From: Tillandsia leiboldiana
Taxonomy: Eukaryota > Streptophyta > Magnoliopsida > Poales > Bromeliaceae
Length of the DNA: 64,000 nt
Reading direction: 5' to 3'
Assembly (NCBI GenBank): GCA_029204045.2
Contig: JAQNDB010000496.1
Coordinates: forward strand, 1 to 64,000
Both the position numbers and the translations under genes were made by a program. Shown piece after piece: positions 43,746 to 54,061 of this stretch. The stretch's first letter is position 1. The number at the start of each line of letters is the position of its first letter. A model generated the notes under the pieces. It saw nothing but the letters and a program-made list of their open reading frames with translations. It searched no databases and had not been told where the DNA came from.

Positions 43746-46700
43746 TCAGCTTAGAGCGTCGGCTACCACATTTGCTTTCCCCGGGTGGTACTGGATGGTT
43801 AAGTCGTAGTCCTTCAGTAGCTCCAACCACCTCCTCTGCCGTAGGTTAAGCTCCTTCTGGGTGAAAAGGTACTTAAGGCTTTGGTGGTCCGAGAACACGT
43901 TGCAATGTACACCGTAGAGGTAGTGCCTCCACAGTTTCAGAACGAAGACCACTGCGGCAAGCTCCAAGTCATGGATCGGGTAGTTCTGTTCGTAATCCTT
44001 GAGTTGTCTTGAAGCATAGGCAATGACTCTTCCTTGCTGCATTAGTACTCCTCCCAGTCCTATTCGCGATGCATCGCAGTAGACTTCGTAGTCTTCTCCA
44101 GGGGTTGGTAAGGCAAGCACAGGCGCTCTTGTTAACCGTTTCTTAAGTTCTTCAAAGCTCTCTTGGCATTGGACCGTCCATATGAACTTTACTCCTTTCC
44201 GGGTTAGGCGGTTCAGAGGGGTCGCAATCTTCGAGAAACCCTCCACGAAACGTCTGTAGTATCCCGCAAGGCCCAAGAAGCTGCGCACCTCTGTCACTGT
44301 GGTCGGCTGGGGCCAGTCGGTCACCGACTCCACCTTCTTGGGATCCACTGCGACTCCTGCTGCTGAAATGATATGCCCTAGAAACCCCACTTCGCGAAGC
44401 CAGAATTCGCATTTCTTAAGTTTTGCGAACAGCTCCTGCTCCCTAAGGGTCTGTAGAACAATTCGAAGGTGCTCCTCGTGCTTCTCATCGGTGGTGGAGT
44501 AAATCAGGATGTCGTCGATGAAGACCACAACGAACTGATCCAGGAAGGGTCTGAAAACTCGGTTCATCATGTCCATGAACACCGCTGGGGCATTGGTAAG
44601 CCCGAACGGCATTACTGTGAACTCGTAATGGCCATACCGAGTCCGGAATGCCGTCTTCGGAATATCCTCGTCTCGAACTCTGAGCTGGTGGTAGCCCGAC
44701 TGCAGGTCGATTTTTGAAAAGACAGTTGCACCCCGCAGCTGGTCAAAGAGGTCATCAATCCTAGGTAAGGGGTACTTGTTTTTCACTGTGACTTTGTTGA
44801 TTTCCCGGTAGTCGATGCACAACCGCAAGCTCCCGTCTTTCTTTCGTACAAAGAGTACAGGTGCGCCCCAAGGGGACACACTCGGTCGGATAAACCCCTT
44901 GTCCAGAAGGTCCTCTAGCTGCGCCTTAAGTTCCTTCAGCTCCGCGAAGGCCATCCTGTAGGGGGCCTTCGTGATTGGTCGAGTGCCGGGTGGAAGCTCA
45001 ATGGGAAAGACAACTTCTCGCTCGGGGGGTAATCCAGGTAGTTCGGCCGGAAAAACATCTGGGAAGTCCCTCACCACAGGGATGTCGGGGAGTGCCGTGG
45101 AGGATCCGGCGGCCAGGGCCACCGACACCAAGTAGGCCATACACCCGCCCTCTACCAGCTTCCTGGCTCGGGATGCAGGAATCATGGAAGAAAAGGAAAC
45201 GCTCTTGCAAGCCAAGTACACGTTCTCCGGAAAATCGGGGTACATCAGTCGTACCTCGCGCTTCTCGCAGTCTATGACCGCAAGGTACCACGTGAGCCAA
45301 TCCATTCCGAGCACTACATCATACTCTTTCAATGGAATGACTACCAGATCCCAGGGGCACGGAAGCCTTCCCATCCATATAGGGCAGGAAGGCACCATGT
45401 TGCGTGCCTCCAAGGATCCCCCCGCGGTGTGTACGGTCATCAAACTGGGTAAGGGTCTCAACTCAAAATCATGGGTCAGTGCGAAGTCTCGGGACATAAA
45501 CGAGAGGGTCGCTCCGGTGTCAAAAAGGGTTCTAGCGCGATAAACAGAAGCAAGAGTGATACCTGCGACGACGTGCTCAGACGGGTGCGTCTCCTGCTGA
45601 CCCATCGAATAGACGCGGCCTCCCGAAGGCGGTGGCTTTTCCCCTACAGATCGGGGTGCTGGCGGTCTGGGGGCTGACGTCATTGGCGCTTTCCCCCGCC
45701 CTGCGTGCTGGGGTGAAGGCACGGAGGCTGCTGAAGATGTGGTGCCTTGGTTCAGGGGACAGTTGAAACGGAAGTGTCCCTGCTTGCCACATCGGAAACA
45801 ATGGTCCTGTCTCTTGGAGCAATCCATCACTCGGTGCGCCCCGCCGCAGATCACGCATGAGCGGTCCTCCGGGCGTTGTCCCTCTCCCGGCGCTCCCCTG
45901 GTCCTTTGCTGGGGCCTCCACCGCTTAGGGGGCCGATTCCCGCTGGAGGAGCCCCCTCCCCCTGAAGCCGTCTGGGTCCGCTTCCTGTCGTCTTGCTGGT
46001 GGGAGCCTTCCCTTCGGGCGCGCGTGACGGCAAAGCCTCGCTCCACGATGGTGGCTCGGTCGACCACCTTCTGAAAGGTATGCAGATCCGCCGCGTCCAC
46101 CACTTGGAAAATGTCAGTCCTCAATCCATCCACAAACAGTTGTGCCTTATGGGATTCGTCCCGAATGACGAACGGGACACAGTTCGCCAGTCTCACGAAC
46201 TCCCTCTGGTACTCCATTACTGTTTTGGTTCCCTGCCTGATGTGGTTTAGGTCGTCCTCCAGTTGTTTCTTCACGCTGTTGGTAAAGAACGCCCCGAATA
46301 GCTGCTGTTTAAAGGTAGTCCATGACGGAAGGGTAGCGCCCGACGCAGAGTCGGGGCGTACGGTCTTCCACCAAATGCGGGCGTTCCCCTCGAGCAAGTG
46401 GGCGGCCAGGGGGACCCGCTCATGGTCTTCCATCAATAGGTCCTCGAATAATTTCTCCATCGTATCCACCCATTTCTCCACAACCCAGGGGTCCGTCGTG
46501 TCCCCCTCGAACGTTGGCGGATCGTATTTCTTGAAGTCGGCCAGGTTGGCGCGCACACGGTCTCGCTCGTTTGGTAGGTTCGCCCCCTCCTTCGCGACGT
46601 TGGCGGTCGCGGCGGGAGTGGGTAACACTACCGTCACACTCGGAGCAATTCCGACGATTGGTGTCGCCGCCGGCCCTGCCGTTGCCGTCGAAGGGGCCAC

Positions 46701-46961
46701 CTCTGGGGCCGAGGCCCGGGTGGGGGCAGCCCCTCCTTCGGTCTCCATCACCGGTGCAGCTGGCCCCGGGAGAGGGCCCGGGGCAACCTCTGCCGTCGCA
46801 GCGGCCTGCTGTTGCTGCGTCAGTTGGCGCACGCGGTCGTTCAGGGCTGCCAACTGTTCCGCCATCTCTTGTAGCTGCTGCCTTAGGAGCTGATTCTCCG
46901 TAGTCATCGCTTCCGCTGCGTCCGCCCCCGTGTCCTCGGCTGTGGATCTAGTCCTGGCCAT
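43746..46961 (-). CDS. gag-pol: Element I Gag-protease-RT-RNase H (1,071 codons to premature stop)
   Basis: ATG at 46961. Coiled-coil N-terminus (residues 20-55), capsid core (about 145-290, with GNARIWWKTV), CVICGGAHRVMDC at 369 and CCHC knuckle CFRCGKQGHFRFNC at 388-401. Aspartic protease follows with FDTGATLSF (Asp481) and GMDWL, then RT from about 640 with Asp752 (KIDLQSG) and FIDD (814-817). RNase H has Asp963, Glu1000 and Asp1025. The frame ends after VVADALS at TGA 43746-43748; relatives have an Arg codon there. Gag and Pol are fused in one frame, as in other Tekay elements. Everything up to the stop looks functional. Confidence 0.94.
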   Translation of the reverse strand: MARTRSTAEDTGADAAEAMTTENQLLRQQLQEMAEQLAALNDRVRQLTQQQQAAATAEVAPGPLPGPAAPVMETEGGAAPTRASAPEVAPSTATAGPAATPIVGIAPSVTVVLPTPAATANVAKEGANLPNERDRVRANLADFKKYDPPTFEGDTTDPWVVEKWVDTMEKLFEDLLMEDHERVPLAAHLLEGNARIWWKTVRPDSASGATLPSWTTFKQQLFGAFFTNSVKKQLEDDLNHIRQGTKTVMEYQREFVRLANCVPFVIRDESHKAQLFVDGLRTDIFQVVDAADLHTFQKVVDRATIVERGFAVTRARREGSHQQDDRKRTQTASGGGGSSSGNRPPKRWRPQQRTRGAPGEGQRPEDRSCVICGGAHRVMDCSKRQDHCFRCGKQGHFRFNCPLNQGTTSSAASVPSPQHAGRGKAPMTSAPRPPAPRSVGEKPPPSGGRVYSMGQQETHPSEHVVAGITLASVYRARTLFDTGATLSFMSRDFALTHDFELRPLPSLMTVHTAGGSLEARNMVPSCPIWMGRLPCPWDLVVIPLKEYDVVLGMDWLTWYLAVIDCEKREVRLMYPDFPENVYLACKSVSFSSMIPASRARKLVEGGCMAYLVSVALAAGSSTALPDIPVVRDFPDVFPAELPGLPPEREVVFPIELPPGTRPITKAPYRMAFAELKELKAQLEDLLDKGFIRPSVSPWGAPVLFVRKKDGSLRLCIDYREINKVTVKNKYPLPRIDDLFDQLRGATVFSKIDLQSGYHQLRVRDEDIPKTAFRTRYGHYEFTVMPFGLTNAPAVFMDMMNRVFRPFLDQFVVVFIDDILIYSTTDEKHEEHLRIVLQTLREQELFAKLKKCEFWLREVGFLGHIISAAGVAVDPKKVESVTDWPQPTTVTEVRSFLGLAGYYRRFVEGFSKIATPLNRLTRKGVKFIWTVQCQESFEELKKRLTRAPVLALPTPGEDYEVYCDASRIGLGGVLMQQGRVIAYASRQLKDYEQNYPIHDLELAAVVFVLKLWRHYLYGVHCNVFSDHQSLKYLFTQKELNLRQRRWLELLKDYDLTIQYHPGKANVVADALS

Positions 46962-47184
46962 GATCTGAACATTTGCACGAACCAGTTACTCCTAGTTTAA
47001 ATAAGACGGCACGCCACTAGTGCTGGCACTAGAGGGAGAAAAGAAAAGAACACTAATTCCCTCCCCCCTTTTTCCCCCAACGAGCACTCGCGTTTTATTT
47101 ATCCCGTGTTCACTTTATTACTCAGTAGCCAGAGTATTGCGCCCGTGGATGTTAGGCCCCGACTGTTGTGGTTAAAGTTTACCT

Positions 47185-47195
47185 CTCTGATACCA
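47185..47195 (-). promoter_or_regulatory. Primer binding site of I
   Basis: Minus strand TGGTATCAGAG, eight bases from the LTR end at 47204. Confidence 0.92.
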
Positions 47196-47203
47196 TCTTA
47201 ATC

Positions 47204-49318
47204 TGTCACGCCCCGGGGGTTCGAATCGCGCGGAAGAGGAGCCACCGATGCCCCTGATTCAGCCATATATTTTTTTTTTGTAAAACATTACTCCCCGGCG
47301 CGTGCACAGACCCGCCGCATACACAAATTCGCTCTGCAAATGAGCAGAGGCCCCTTTGTATATGCACGGCGTCTCAACTACAAAGTGTCTCACAAGGCGT
47401 AGTACATACAATCTCTAACCACATCAGTTGGGGTCTCGTACACATACAACCAAACAATTCACGTGACATTCTAGCATTCACTTAGAGCATAGAGGCCGGT
47501 GTTTTGAAAGGATAAATAATCACAAGGTTTTGAAAGCGGCATCCACACGATGCCCTCGTTTGTGAAAACAGTTCGTAAACACATAAATCCCACAAGGTTT
47601 ATAAAGCTTGGTGCCCACACGACACCCACGTTTTAAAAATAGTTTTCGCAAACGGTTTTCTTTGTTTTTCATCGTTCAAAACGGCCAAGTAAGAGAGAAC
47701 GTAGTATTCATTCAATTATTCAAAAAGAAAGGAAAGAAAAGGGCAACATCCACTTCGACCCCACGGGGGTGTCGCAATCCACAACTAGCTACCATGAATA
47801 ATAAAAGAAAAGGGAAAGAAGAGTCACTGTATCTGAAGTCACCCATAAATCAGATCAGCACCCTAACGTCCTCACCGGCGCCCTAGCACTCGCCCCTGGA
47901 CGAACCTGTCACGAAGTGGGAAGTCAGTGACTAGAAATAGCATGATAAGCGTAGTAAACAAAGATAAGGCAAACCACAAACACCGGAGCAACTATCCCTC
48001 CCATGCACCTTCCACCTTAACCACACCCTGTATCATTACGACATCGGGCACCTTCCCCGATGCCCACCGCCGAGCACCTGCCTCACAAAGCAACATCGGG
48101 CACCTTCCCCGATGCCCACCGCCGAGCACCTGCCTCGGCCGCCGAGCACCTGCCTCGACGTCACCCGCTCACACCCCCCACCCATGGGGGCCCCCATTCC
48201 TAACGCCACCTCCGCGTGGGGTACACGGGTCAACGTACCACTTTTCCGGAAAAGCACACCCTTGCGGTGGCCAAACCGCGGGTGTGCGTGTAGCAAATTT
48301 GAGCCCCAGATTGACATTGAGTATCATAACATAACATAACAGGGTTAGTGCATAAACAGAAGGAGACTGACAATTCAACCTTGCCCCAACATGCTATTTC
48401 TAACAGTTAAACCCCATTCCCGAAACCCCCGGGAACGTACCCACCTTGTGTGCGTCGTCCTGCGTTCGTCCAGTCCGCGTCTGTGCTCCAGTCGCCCACA
48501 GCGCCCCGCACTCCTGAAGGAACATAGGCAAATCGAGACTTAGAAGTCCGAAACTTACAACGACTCCCTACAGCGTGCGGCGGAGTTCTTCGCACGGCAC
48601 CGGCCCGCGCGGGCGCCCCCTCCTGCGGGCGGCCCCCGCGCGGCCGAGCGCCGCGCGGGTGCGCGGCCCGCGGTGCGGGGCGGCCCCGCGCGGCACCAGC
48701 CCGCGCGGGCGCCCCCTCCTGCGGGCGGCCCCGCGCGGCCGAGCGCCGCGCGGGCGCGCGGCCCGCGGTGCGCGACGGCGCCGGGCCTCCTCCCTCCTCG
48801 TGACCAACAAAAGAAAGAAAGAGGGAGATTCCCCCGAACGAAACGCGTCCGACTCACCTTGATGTGCGAAAGAGGAGGAAGAGAGGGATCGTCCGCTTGC
48901 CTCCACCGGTCCACCCTTGCGGTGTGCTTGGTTTCTCTTTGCCGGCGGCTACGAGGGAGGAAGAAAAAGAAAAGAGGCGGCCACCAAAAGAAAAAATAAG
49001 AGGAACCCTAATCCTCTTTCCCTCACGGCTACATATATATACTAAGAGAATTAGGGTTTACCTTAAAAGGTGTGCGGCTGCCAACACGGATCCCGAGGCG
49101 TCTAAGGGGGACCCCAACTTCGAGAATTAATTCTGGTCAGACCGGGAGTCGGAAAAATAAACCGATCGCGCCCACGCGCTCCGTTCCGCGAGCTCTACCG
49201 CCTAAAATGATTTGCGGGCCCCGACGGTCTGTCCGGAAAAATGCCAAAAATGAGGCCCCCGGTCAGGCATTACAAGAAGAGGGTGACCAGAAGGGTTAAG
49301 GAAAAGCCGGGTCTTACA
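47204..49318 (-). repeat. 5' LTR of I (2,115 bp)
   Basis: Same as the left LTR except that the GC minisatellite (48590-48790) has only about two units. The U5 stem-loop is at 47317-47365, the donor-like site at the complement of 48852-48859, and TATA at 49032-49041. Confidence 0.94.
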
Positions 49319-49323
49319 TCGCC

Positions 49324-50170
49324 CCACGCCGCGGGCAACGCGCCCGCGCGGCCCTCGGCCGCGCGCGGCCGCCCGCAGGAGGGGCGCCCGCGCGGGCTGG
49401 TGCCGCGCGGGGCCGCCCCGCACCGCGGGCAGCGCGCCCGCGCGGCGCTCGGCCGCGCGGGGGTCGCCCGCAGGAGGGGCGCCCGCGCGGGCTGGTGCCG
49501 CGCGGGGCCGCCCCGCACCGCGCCCGCGCGGCGCTCGGCCCCCGGGGCCGTCAGCAGGAGGCGCGCCCGCGCGGCGATCGGCCGCGCGGGGCCGCCCGCA
49601 GGAGGGGCGCCCGCGCGGGCTGGTGCCGCGCGGGGCCGCCCCGCACCGCGGGCAGCGCGCCCGCGCGGCGCTCGGCCGTGCGGGGCCGCCCGCAGGAGGG
49701 GCGCCCGCGCGGGCTGGTGCCGCGCGGGGCCGCCCCGCACCGCGGGCAGCGCACCCGCGCGGCGCTCGGCCGCGCGGGGCCGCCCGCAGGAGGGGCGCCC
49801 GCGCGGGCTGGTGCCGCGCGGGGCCGCCCGCAGGAGGGGGGCCCGCGCGGGCTGGTGCTGCGCGGGGCCGCCCCGCACCGCGGCCAGCGCGCCCGCGCGG
49901 CGCTCGGCCGCGCGGGGCCGCCCGCAGGAGGGGCGCCCGCACGGGCTGGTGCCGCGCGGGGCCGCCCCGCACCGCGGCCAGCGCGCCCGCGCGGCGCTCG
50001 GCCGCGCGGGGCCGCCCGCAGGAGGGGCGCCCGCGTGGGCTGGTGCCGCGCGGGGTCGCCCCGCACCGCGGGCAGCGCGCCCGCGCGGCGCTCGGCCGCG
50101 CGGGGGCCGCCCGCAGGAGGGGCGCGCGCGGGCTGGTGCCGCGCGGGGCTGCGCCCAGGCGGAGTGTGCG
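49324..50170. repeat. GC minisatellite in G 5' LTR
   Basis: About nine units of 92-96 bp (some shortened) built around GGGCTGGTGCCGCGCGGGGC and CCCGCAGGAGGGGCGCCCGC. Extremely CpG-rich and self-complementary. Confidence 0.88.
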
Positions 50171-51514
50171 CCGCACGGGCCGGTGCCGTGCGGGGAACTC
50201 CGCCGCACGCTGTTGGGAGTCGATGTAAGTTTCGGACCTCTAAGTCTTGACTTGCCCATGTTCCTTCAGGAGCACGGGACGCTGTTGGCGACTAGTGCAC
50301 AGACGCGGACTGGTCGAACGCAGGACAACGCACACAAGGTGGGTACATTCCCGGGGATGGCGGGAATAGGGATTTACTGTTAGAAATAGCATGTTGGGGC
50401 AAGGTGGAATTGTTAGTCTCCTTCTGATTATGCACTAACCCTGTTATGTTATTATACTTAATATCAATCTGGGGCTCAAGTTTTGCTACACGCACACCAG
50501 CGGTTTGGCCACCGCAAGGGTGTGCTTTTCCGGAAAAGTGGTACGTTGACCCGTGTACCCCACGCGAGGGTGGCGTTAGGAATGGGGGCCCCCGTGGGTG
50601 GGGGGTGTGAGCGGTGCTGTCGAGGCAGGTGCTCGGCGGCCGAGGCAGGTGCTCGGCGGTGGACATCGGGAAAGGTGCCCGATGTTGTTTTGATACAGGG
50701 TGTGGTTATGGTGGATGATGCATGAGAGGGATGGTTGCTCCGGTGTTGTGGTTTGCCCTATTATTGTTCTTTTATGCTTATCATGCTATTTCTAGTCACT
50801 GATTTCCCACTCCGTGACAGGTTCGTCCAGGGGCAAGTGCTTGGGCACCGGTGAGGCCGCGAGAGTGCTGTTCTGGCTTTTAGTGACTTCAGATACAGTG
50901 ACTTTCCTTTCCCTTTTCTTTTATTACTCATGCTAGCTAGTTGTGGATTGCGACACCCCCGTGGGGTCGAAGTGGATGTTGCGTTTTTCCTCTTTGAATA
51001 AACGAATGATTGTTGCATTCTTTCCTACTTGGCCGTTTTAAACAATGAAAAGCAAAGAAAACCGGTTGCGAAAACCACTTTTAAAACGTGGGTGTCGTGT
51101 GGGCACCGAATTTTACAAACCTTGTGGGATTTATGTGTTTGCGAACTGTTTTCACAAAGATCGGCATCGTGTGGATGCCGCTTTCAAAACCTTGCGATTA
51201 TTTATCCTTTCAAAACATCGGCCTCTATGTTCTAAGTAAATGTTAGAATATCATGTGAGTTGTTTGGTTGTATGTGAACGAGACCCCAACTGATGTGGTT
51301 AGAGATTGTATGTGCTATGCCTTGTGCGATATTTTGTATTTGAGACGCCGTGCATATGCAAAGGAGACTCTGCCCATTTGCAGAGTGAATTTGTGTGTGC
51401 GGCGGGTCTGGACACGCACCGGGGAGCGTTGGTTTACAAAAAAAAAAAATATATGGCTGAATCAGGAGCATCGGTGGCTCTTCTTCCGCGCGATTCGAGC
51501 CCCGGGGCGTGACA
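49324..51514 (+). repeat. 5' LTR of G, remaining part
   Basis: 49324-50170 is the ~94-bp GC minisatellite; the rest is unique R/U5 with the U5 stem-loop (51352-51400). It ends GGGGCGTGACA at 51514. Long open frames in the minisatellite are artefacts. Confidence 0.92.
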
Positions 51515-51522
51515 GATCAAGA

Positions 51523-51533
51523 TGGTATCAGAG
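51523..51533 (+). promoter_or_regulatory. Primer binding site of G
   Basis: TGGTATCAGAG, eight bases after the LTR end at 51514. Confidence 0.92.
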
Positions 51534-51766
51534 ACGGTAAACTTTAACCACAACAGTCGGGGCCTAACATCCACGGGGCGCAATACTCTGGCTACTAAGT
51601 AATAAAGTGAACACGGGAAAAATAAATAAAACGCGAGTGCTCGTTGAGAGAAAGGGGGGGGGGGGGGGATTAGTGTTCTTTTCTTTTTCTCTCTTTTTGG
51701 GCCAGCATTTGCGATGTTCCGTTTTGCTTAAACTAGGAGTAACTGGTTCGTGCAAATGTTCAGATC

Positions 51767-54061
51767 ATGGCCAGGACTAGATCCACAGCCGAGGACACAG
51801 GGGCGGACGCAGCGGTAGCGACGACCGCGGAGAATCAGCTCCTAAGGTAGCAGCTACGGGAGATGGCGGGGCAGTTGGCAGCCCTGAACGACCGCGTGCG
51901 CCAACTGACGCAGCAACAGCAGGCCGCTGCGACGGCGGAGGTTGCCCCGGGCCCTCTCCCGGGGCCAGCTCCACCGGCAATGGGACCGCCGACGATGGAG
52001 ACCGAATGAGGGGCTGCCCCTACCCGGGCCTCGGCGCCTGAGGTGCCCTTAACCCAACCGACGGCGCCAGAGGTGGCCCCTTCGACGGCAGCGGCAGGGC
52101 CGCCGACGACACCAATCGTCGGAATTGCCCCGAGTGTGACGGTAGTGTTACCCACTTCCGCCACGACCGCTAATGTCGCGAAGGAGGGGGCAAACCTACC
52201 AAACGAGCGAGACCGCGTGCGCCCCAACCTGGCCGACTTCAAGAAGTATGACCCGCCAGTGTTTGAGGGGGACACGACAGACCCCTGGGTCGTGGAAAAA
52301 TGGGTGGACACGATGGAGAAATTATTCGAGGACCTGTTGATGGAAGACCACGAGCGGGTCCCCCTGGCTGCCCACTTACTCGAGGGGAATGCCCGCATTT
52401 GGTGGAAGACTGTACGCCCCGGATCTGCGACGGGCGCTACCCTTCCGTCATGGACTACCTTTAAACAGCAGCTGTTCGGGGCATTCTTCACCAGCAGCGT
52501 GAAGAAACAACTGGAGGACGACCTCAACCACATCAGGCAGGGAACTAAAACAGTAATGGAGTACCAGAGGGAGTTCGTGAGACTGGCGAACTGTGTCCCG
52601 TTCGTCATTCGTGATGAATCCCATAAGGCGCAACTGTTTGTGGATGGATTGAGGACTGACATTTTCCAAGTGGTGGACGCGGCGGATCTGCATACCTTTC
52701 AGAAGGTGGTCGACCGAGCCACCATTGTTGAACGAGGCTTTGCCGTCACGCGCGCCCGAAGGGAAGGCCCCCACCAGCAAGACGACAGGAAGCAGACCCA
52801 GACGACTTCAGGAGGAGGGGGCTCCTCCAGCGGGAATCGGCCCCCTAAGCGGTGGAGGCCCCAGCAGAGGACCAGGGGAGCGCCAGGAGAGGGACAACGC
52901 TCAGAGGATCGTCCTTGCGTGATCTGCGGCGGGGCGCACCGAGTGATGGATTGCTCTAAGAGACAGGACCATTATTTCCGATGTGGCAAGCAGGGGCACT
53001 TCCGTTTCAACTGCCCCCTGAACCAAGGCACCACATCTTCAGCAGCCTCCGTGCCTTCACCCCAGCACGCAGGGCGAGGGAAAGCTCCGATGACGTCGGC
53101 CCCCAGACCGCCAGCACCCCGATCTGCAGGGGAAAAGCCACCACCTTCGGGAGGCCGCGTCTATTTGATGGGTCAGCAGGAGACACGCCCGTCTGAGCAC
53201 GTCGTCGCAGGTATCACTCTTGCTTCTGTTTATCGCGCTAGAACCCTTTTTGACACCGGGGCGACCCTCTCGTTTATGTCTCGTGACTTCGCACTGACCC
53301 ATGATTTTGAGTTGAGACCCTTACCCAGTGTGATGACCGTTCACACCGCGGGGGGATCCTTGGAGGCACGCAACATTGTACCTTCCTGCCCTATATGGAT
53401 GGGAAGGCTCCCGTGCCCCTGGGATCTGGTAGTCATTCCATTGAAAGAGTATGATGTAGTGCTCGGAATGGATTGGCTCACGTGGTACCTTGCAGTCATC
53501 GACTGCGAGAAGCGCGAGGTGCGACTGATGTACCCCGATTTTCCAGAGAACGTGTACCTGGCTTGCAAGAGCGTTTCCTTTTCTTCCATGATTCCTGCAT
53601 CCCGAGCCAGGAAGTTGGTTGAGGGCAGGTGTATGGCCTACTTGGTGTCGGTGGCCCTGGCCGCCGGATCCTCTACGGCACTCTCCGACATCCCTGTGGT
53701 GAGGGACTTCCCAGATGTCTTTCCGGCCGAACTACCTGGTTTACCCCCTGAGCGAGAAGTTGTTTTTCCTATTGAGCTTCCACCCGGCACACGACCAATC
53801 ACGAAGGCCCCCTACAGGATGGCCTTCGCGGAGCTGAAAGAACTTAAGGCGCAGTTGGAGGACCTTCTGGACAGGGGGTTTATCAGACCGAGTGTGTCCC
53901 CTTGGGGCGCACCTGTACTCTTTGTACGAAAGAAAGACGGGAGCTTGCGGTTGTGCATCGACTACCGGGAAATCAACAAGGTCACAGTGAAAAACAAGTA
54001 TCCCCTACCTAGGATTGATGACCTCTTTGTCCAGCTGCGGGGTGCAACTGTCTTCTCGTAG
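51767..54061 (+). pseudogene. gag-pol: Element G gag-protease-RT N-terminal part, three nonsense codons
   Basis: Same frame as element I from ATG 51767. Stops are TAG at 51848-51850 (Gln in I), TGA at 52007-52009, and TAG at 54059-54061, which replaces the Lys just before the RT motif-A Asp. Between the second and third stops the frame is open and carries the capsid core, protease (FDTGATLSF, GMDWL) and the RT start. The first Cys of the CCHC knuckle is changed to Tyr (HYFRCGKQGH), which should prevent zinc binding. The length and order otherwise follow I. It is a recently inactivated copy. Confidence 0.92.

Larger units (their letters stand above)
39410..49318 (-). mobile_element. Element I: young, nearly intact Tekay/Del chromovirus
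   Basis: Left (3') LTR 39410-42131, internal 42132-47203, right (5') LTR 47204-49318. TSD TCGCC (39405-39409 and 49319-49323), with the empty site visible in G's 3' LTR near 56669. Outside a minisatellite the LTRs differ at only about four places in 2.1 kb, so the insertion is very recent. One long gag-pol frame is interrupted by a single TGA. All domains and catalytic residues checked are present. Confidence 0.95.

Noticed and set aside
44975..46903. Plus-strand open frames of 100-260 codons opposite the gag-pol of I (and the mirror cases in B and G)
   Set aside because: They are antisense shadows of GC-rich gag-pol coding and disappear where the sense frame changes; no motifs were recognised.
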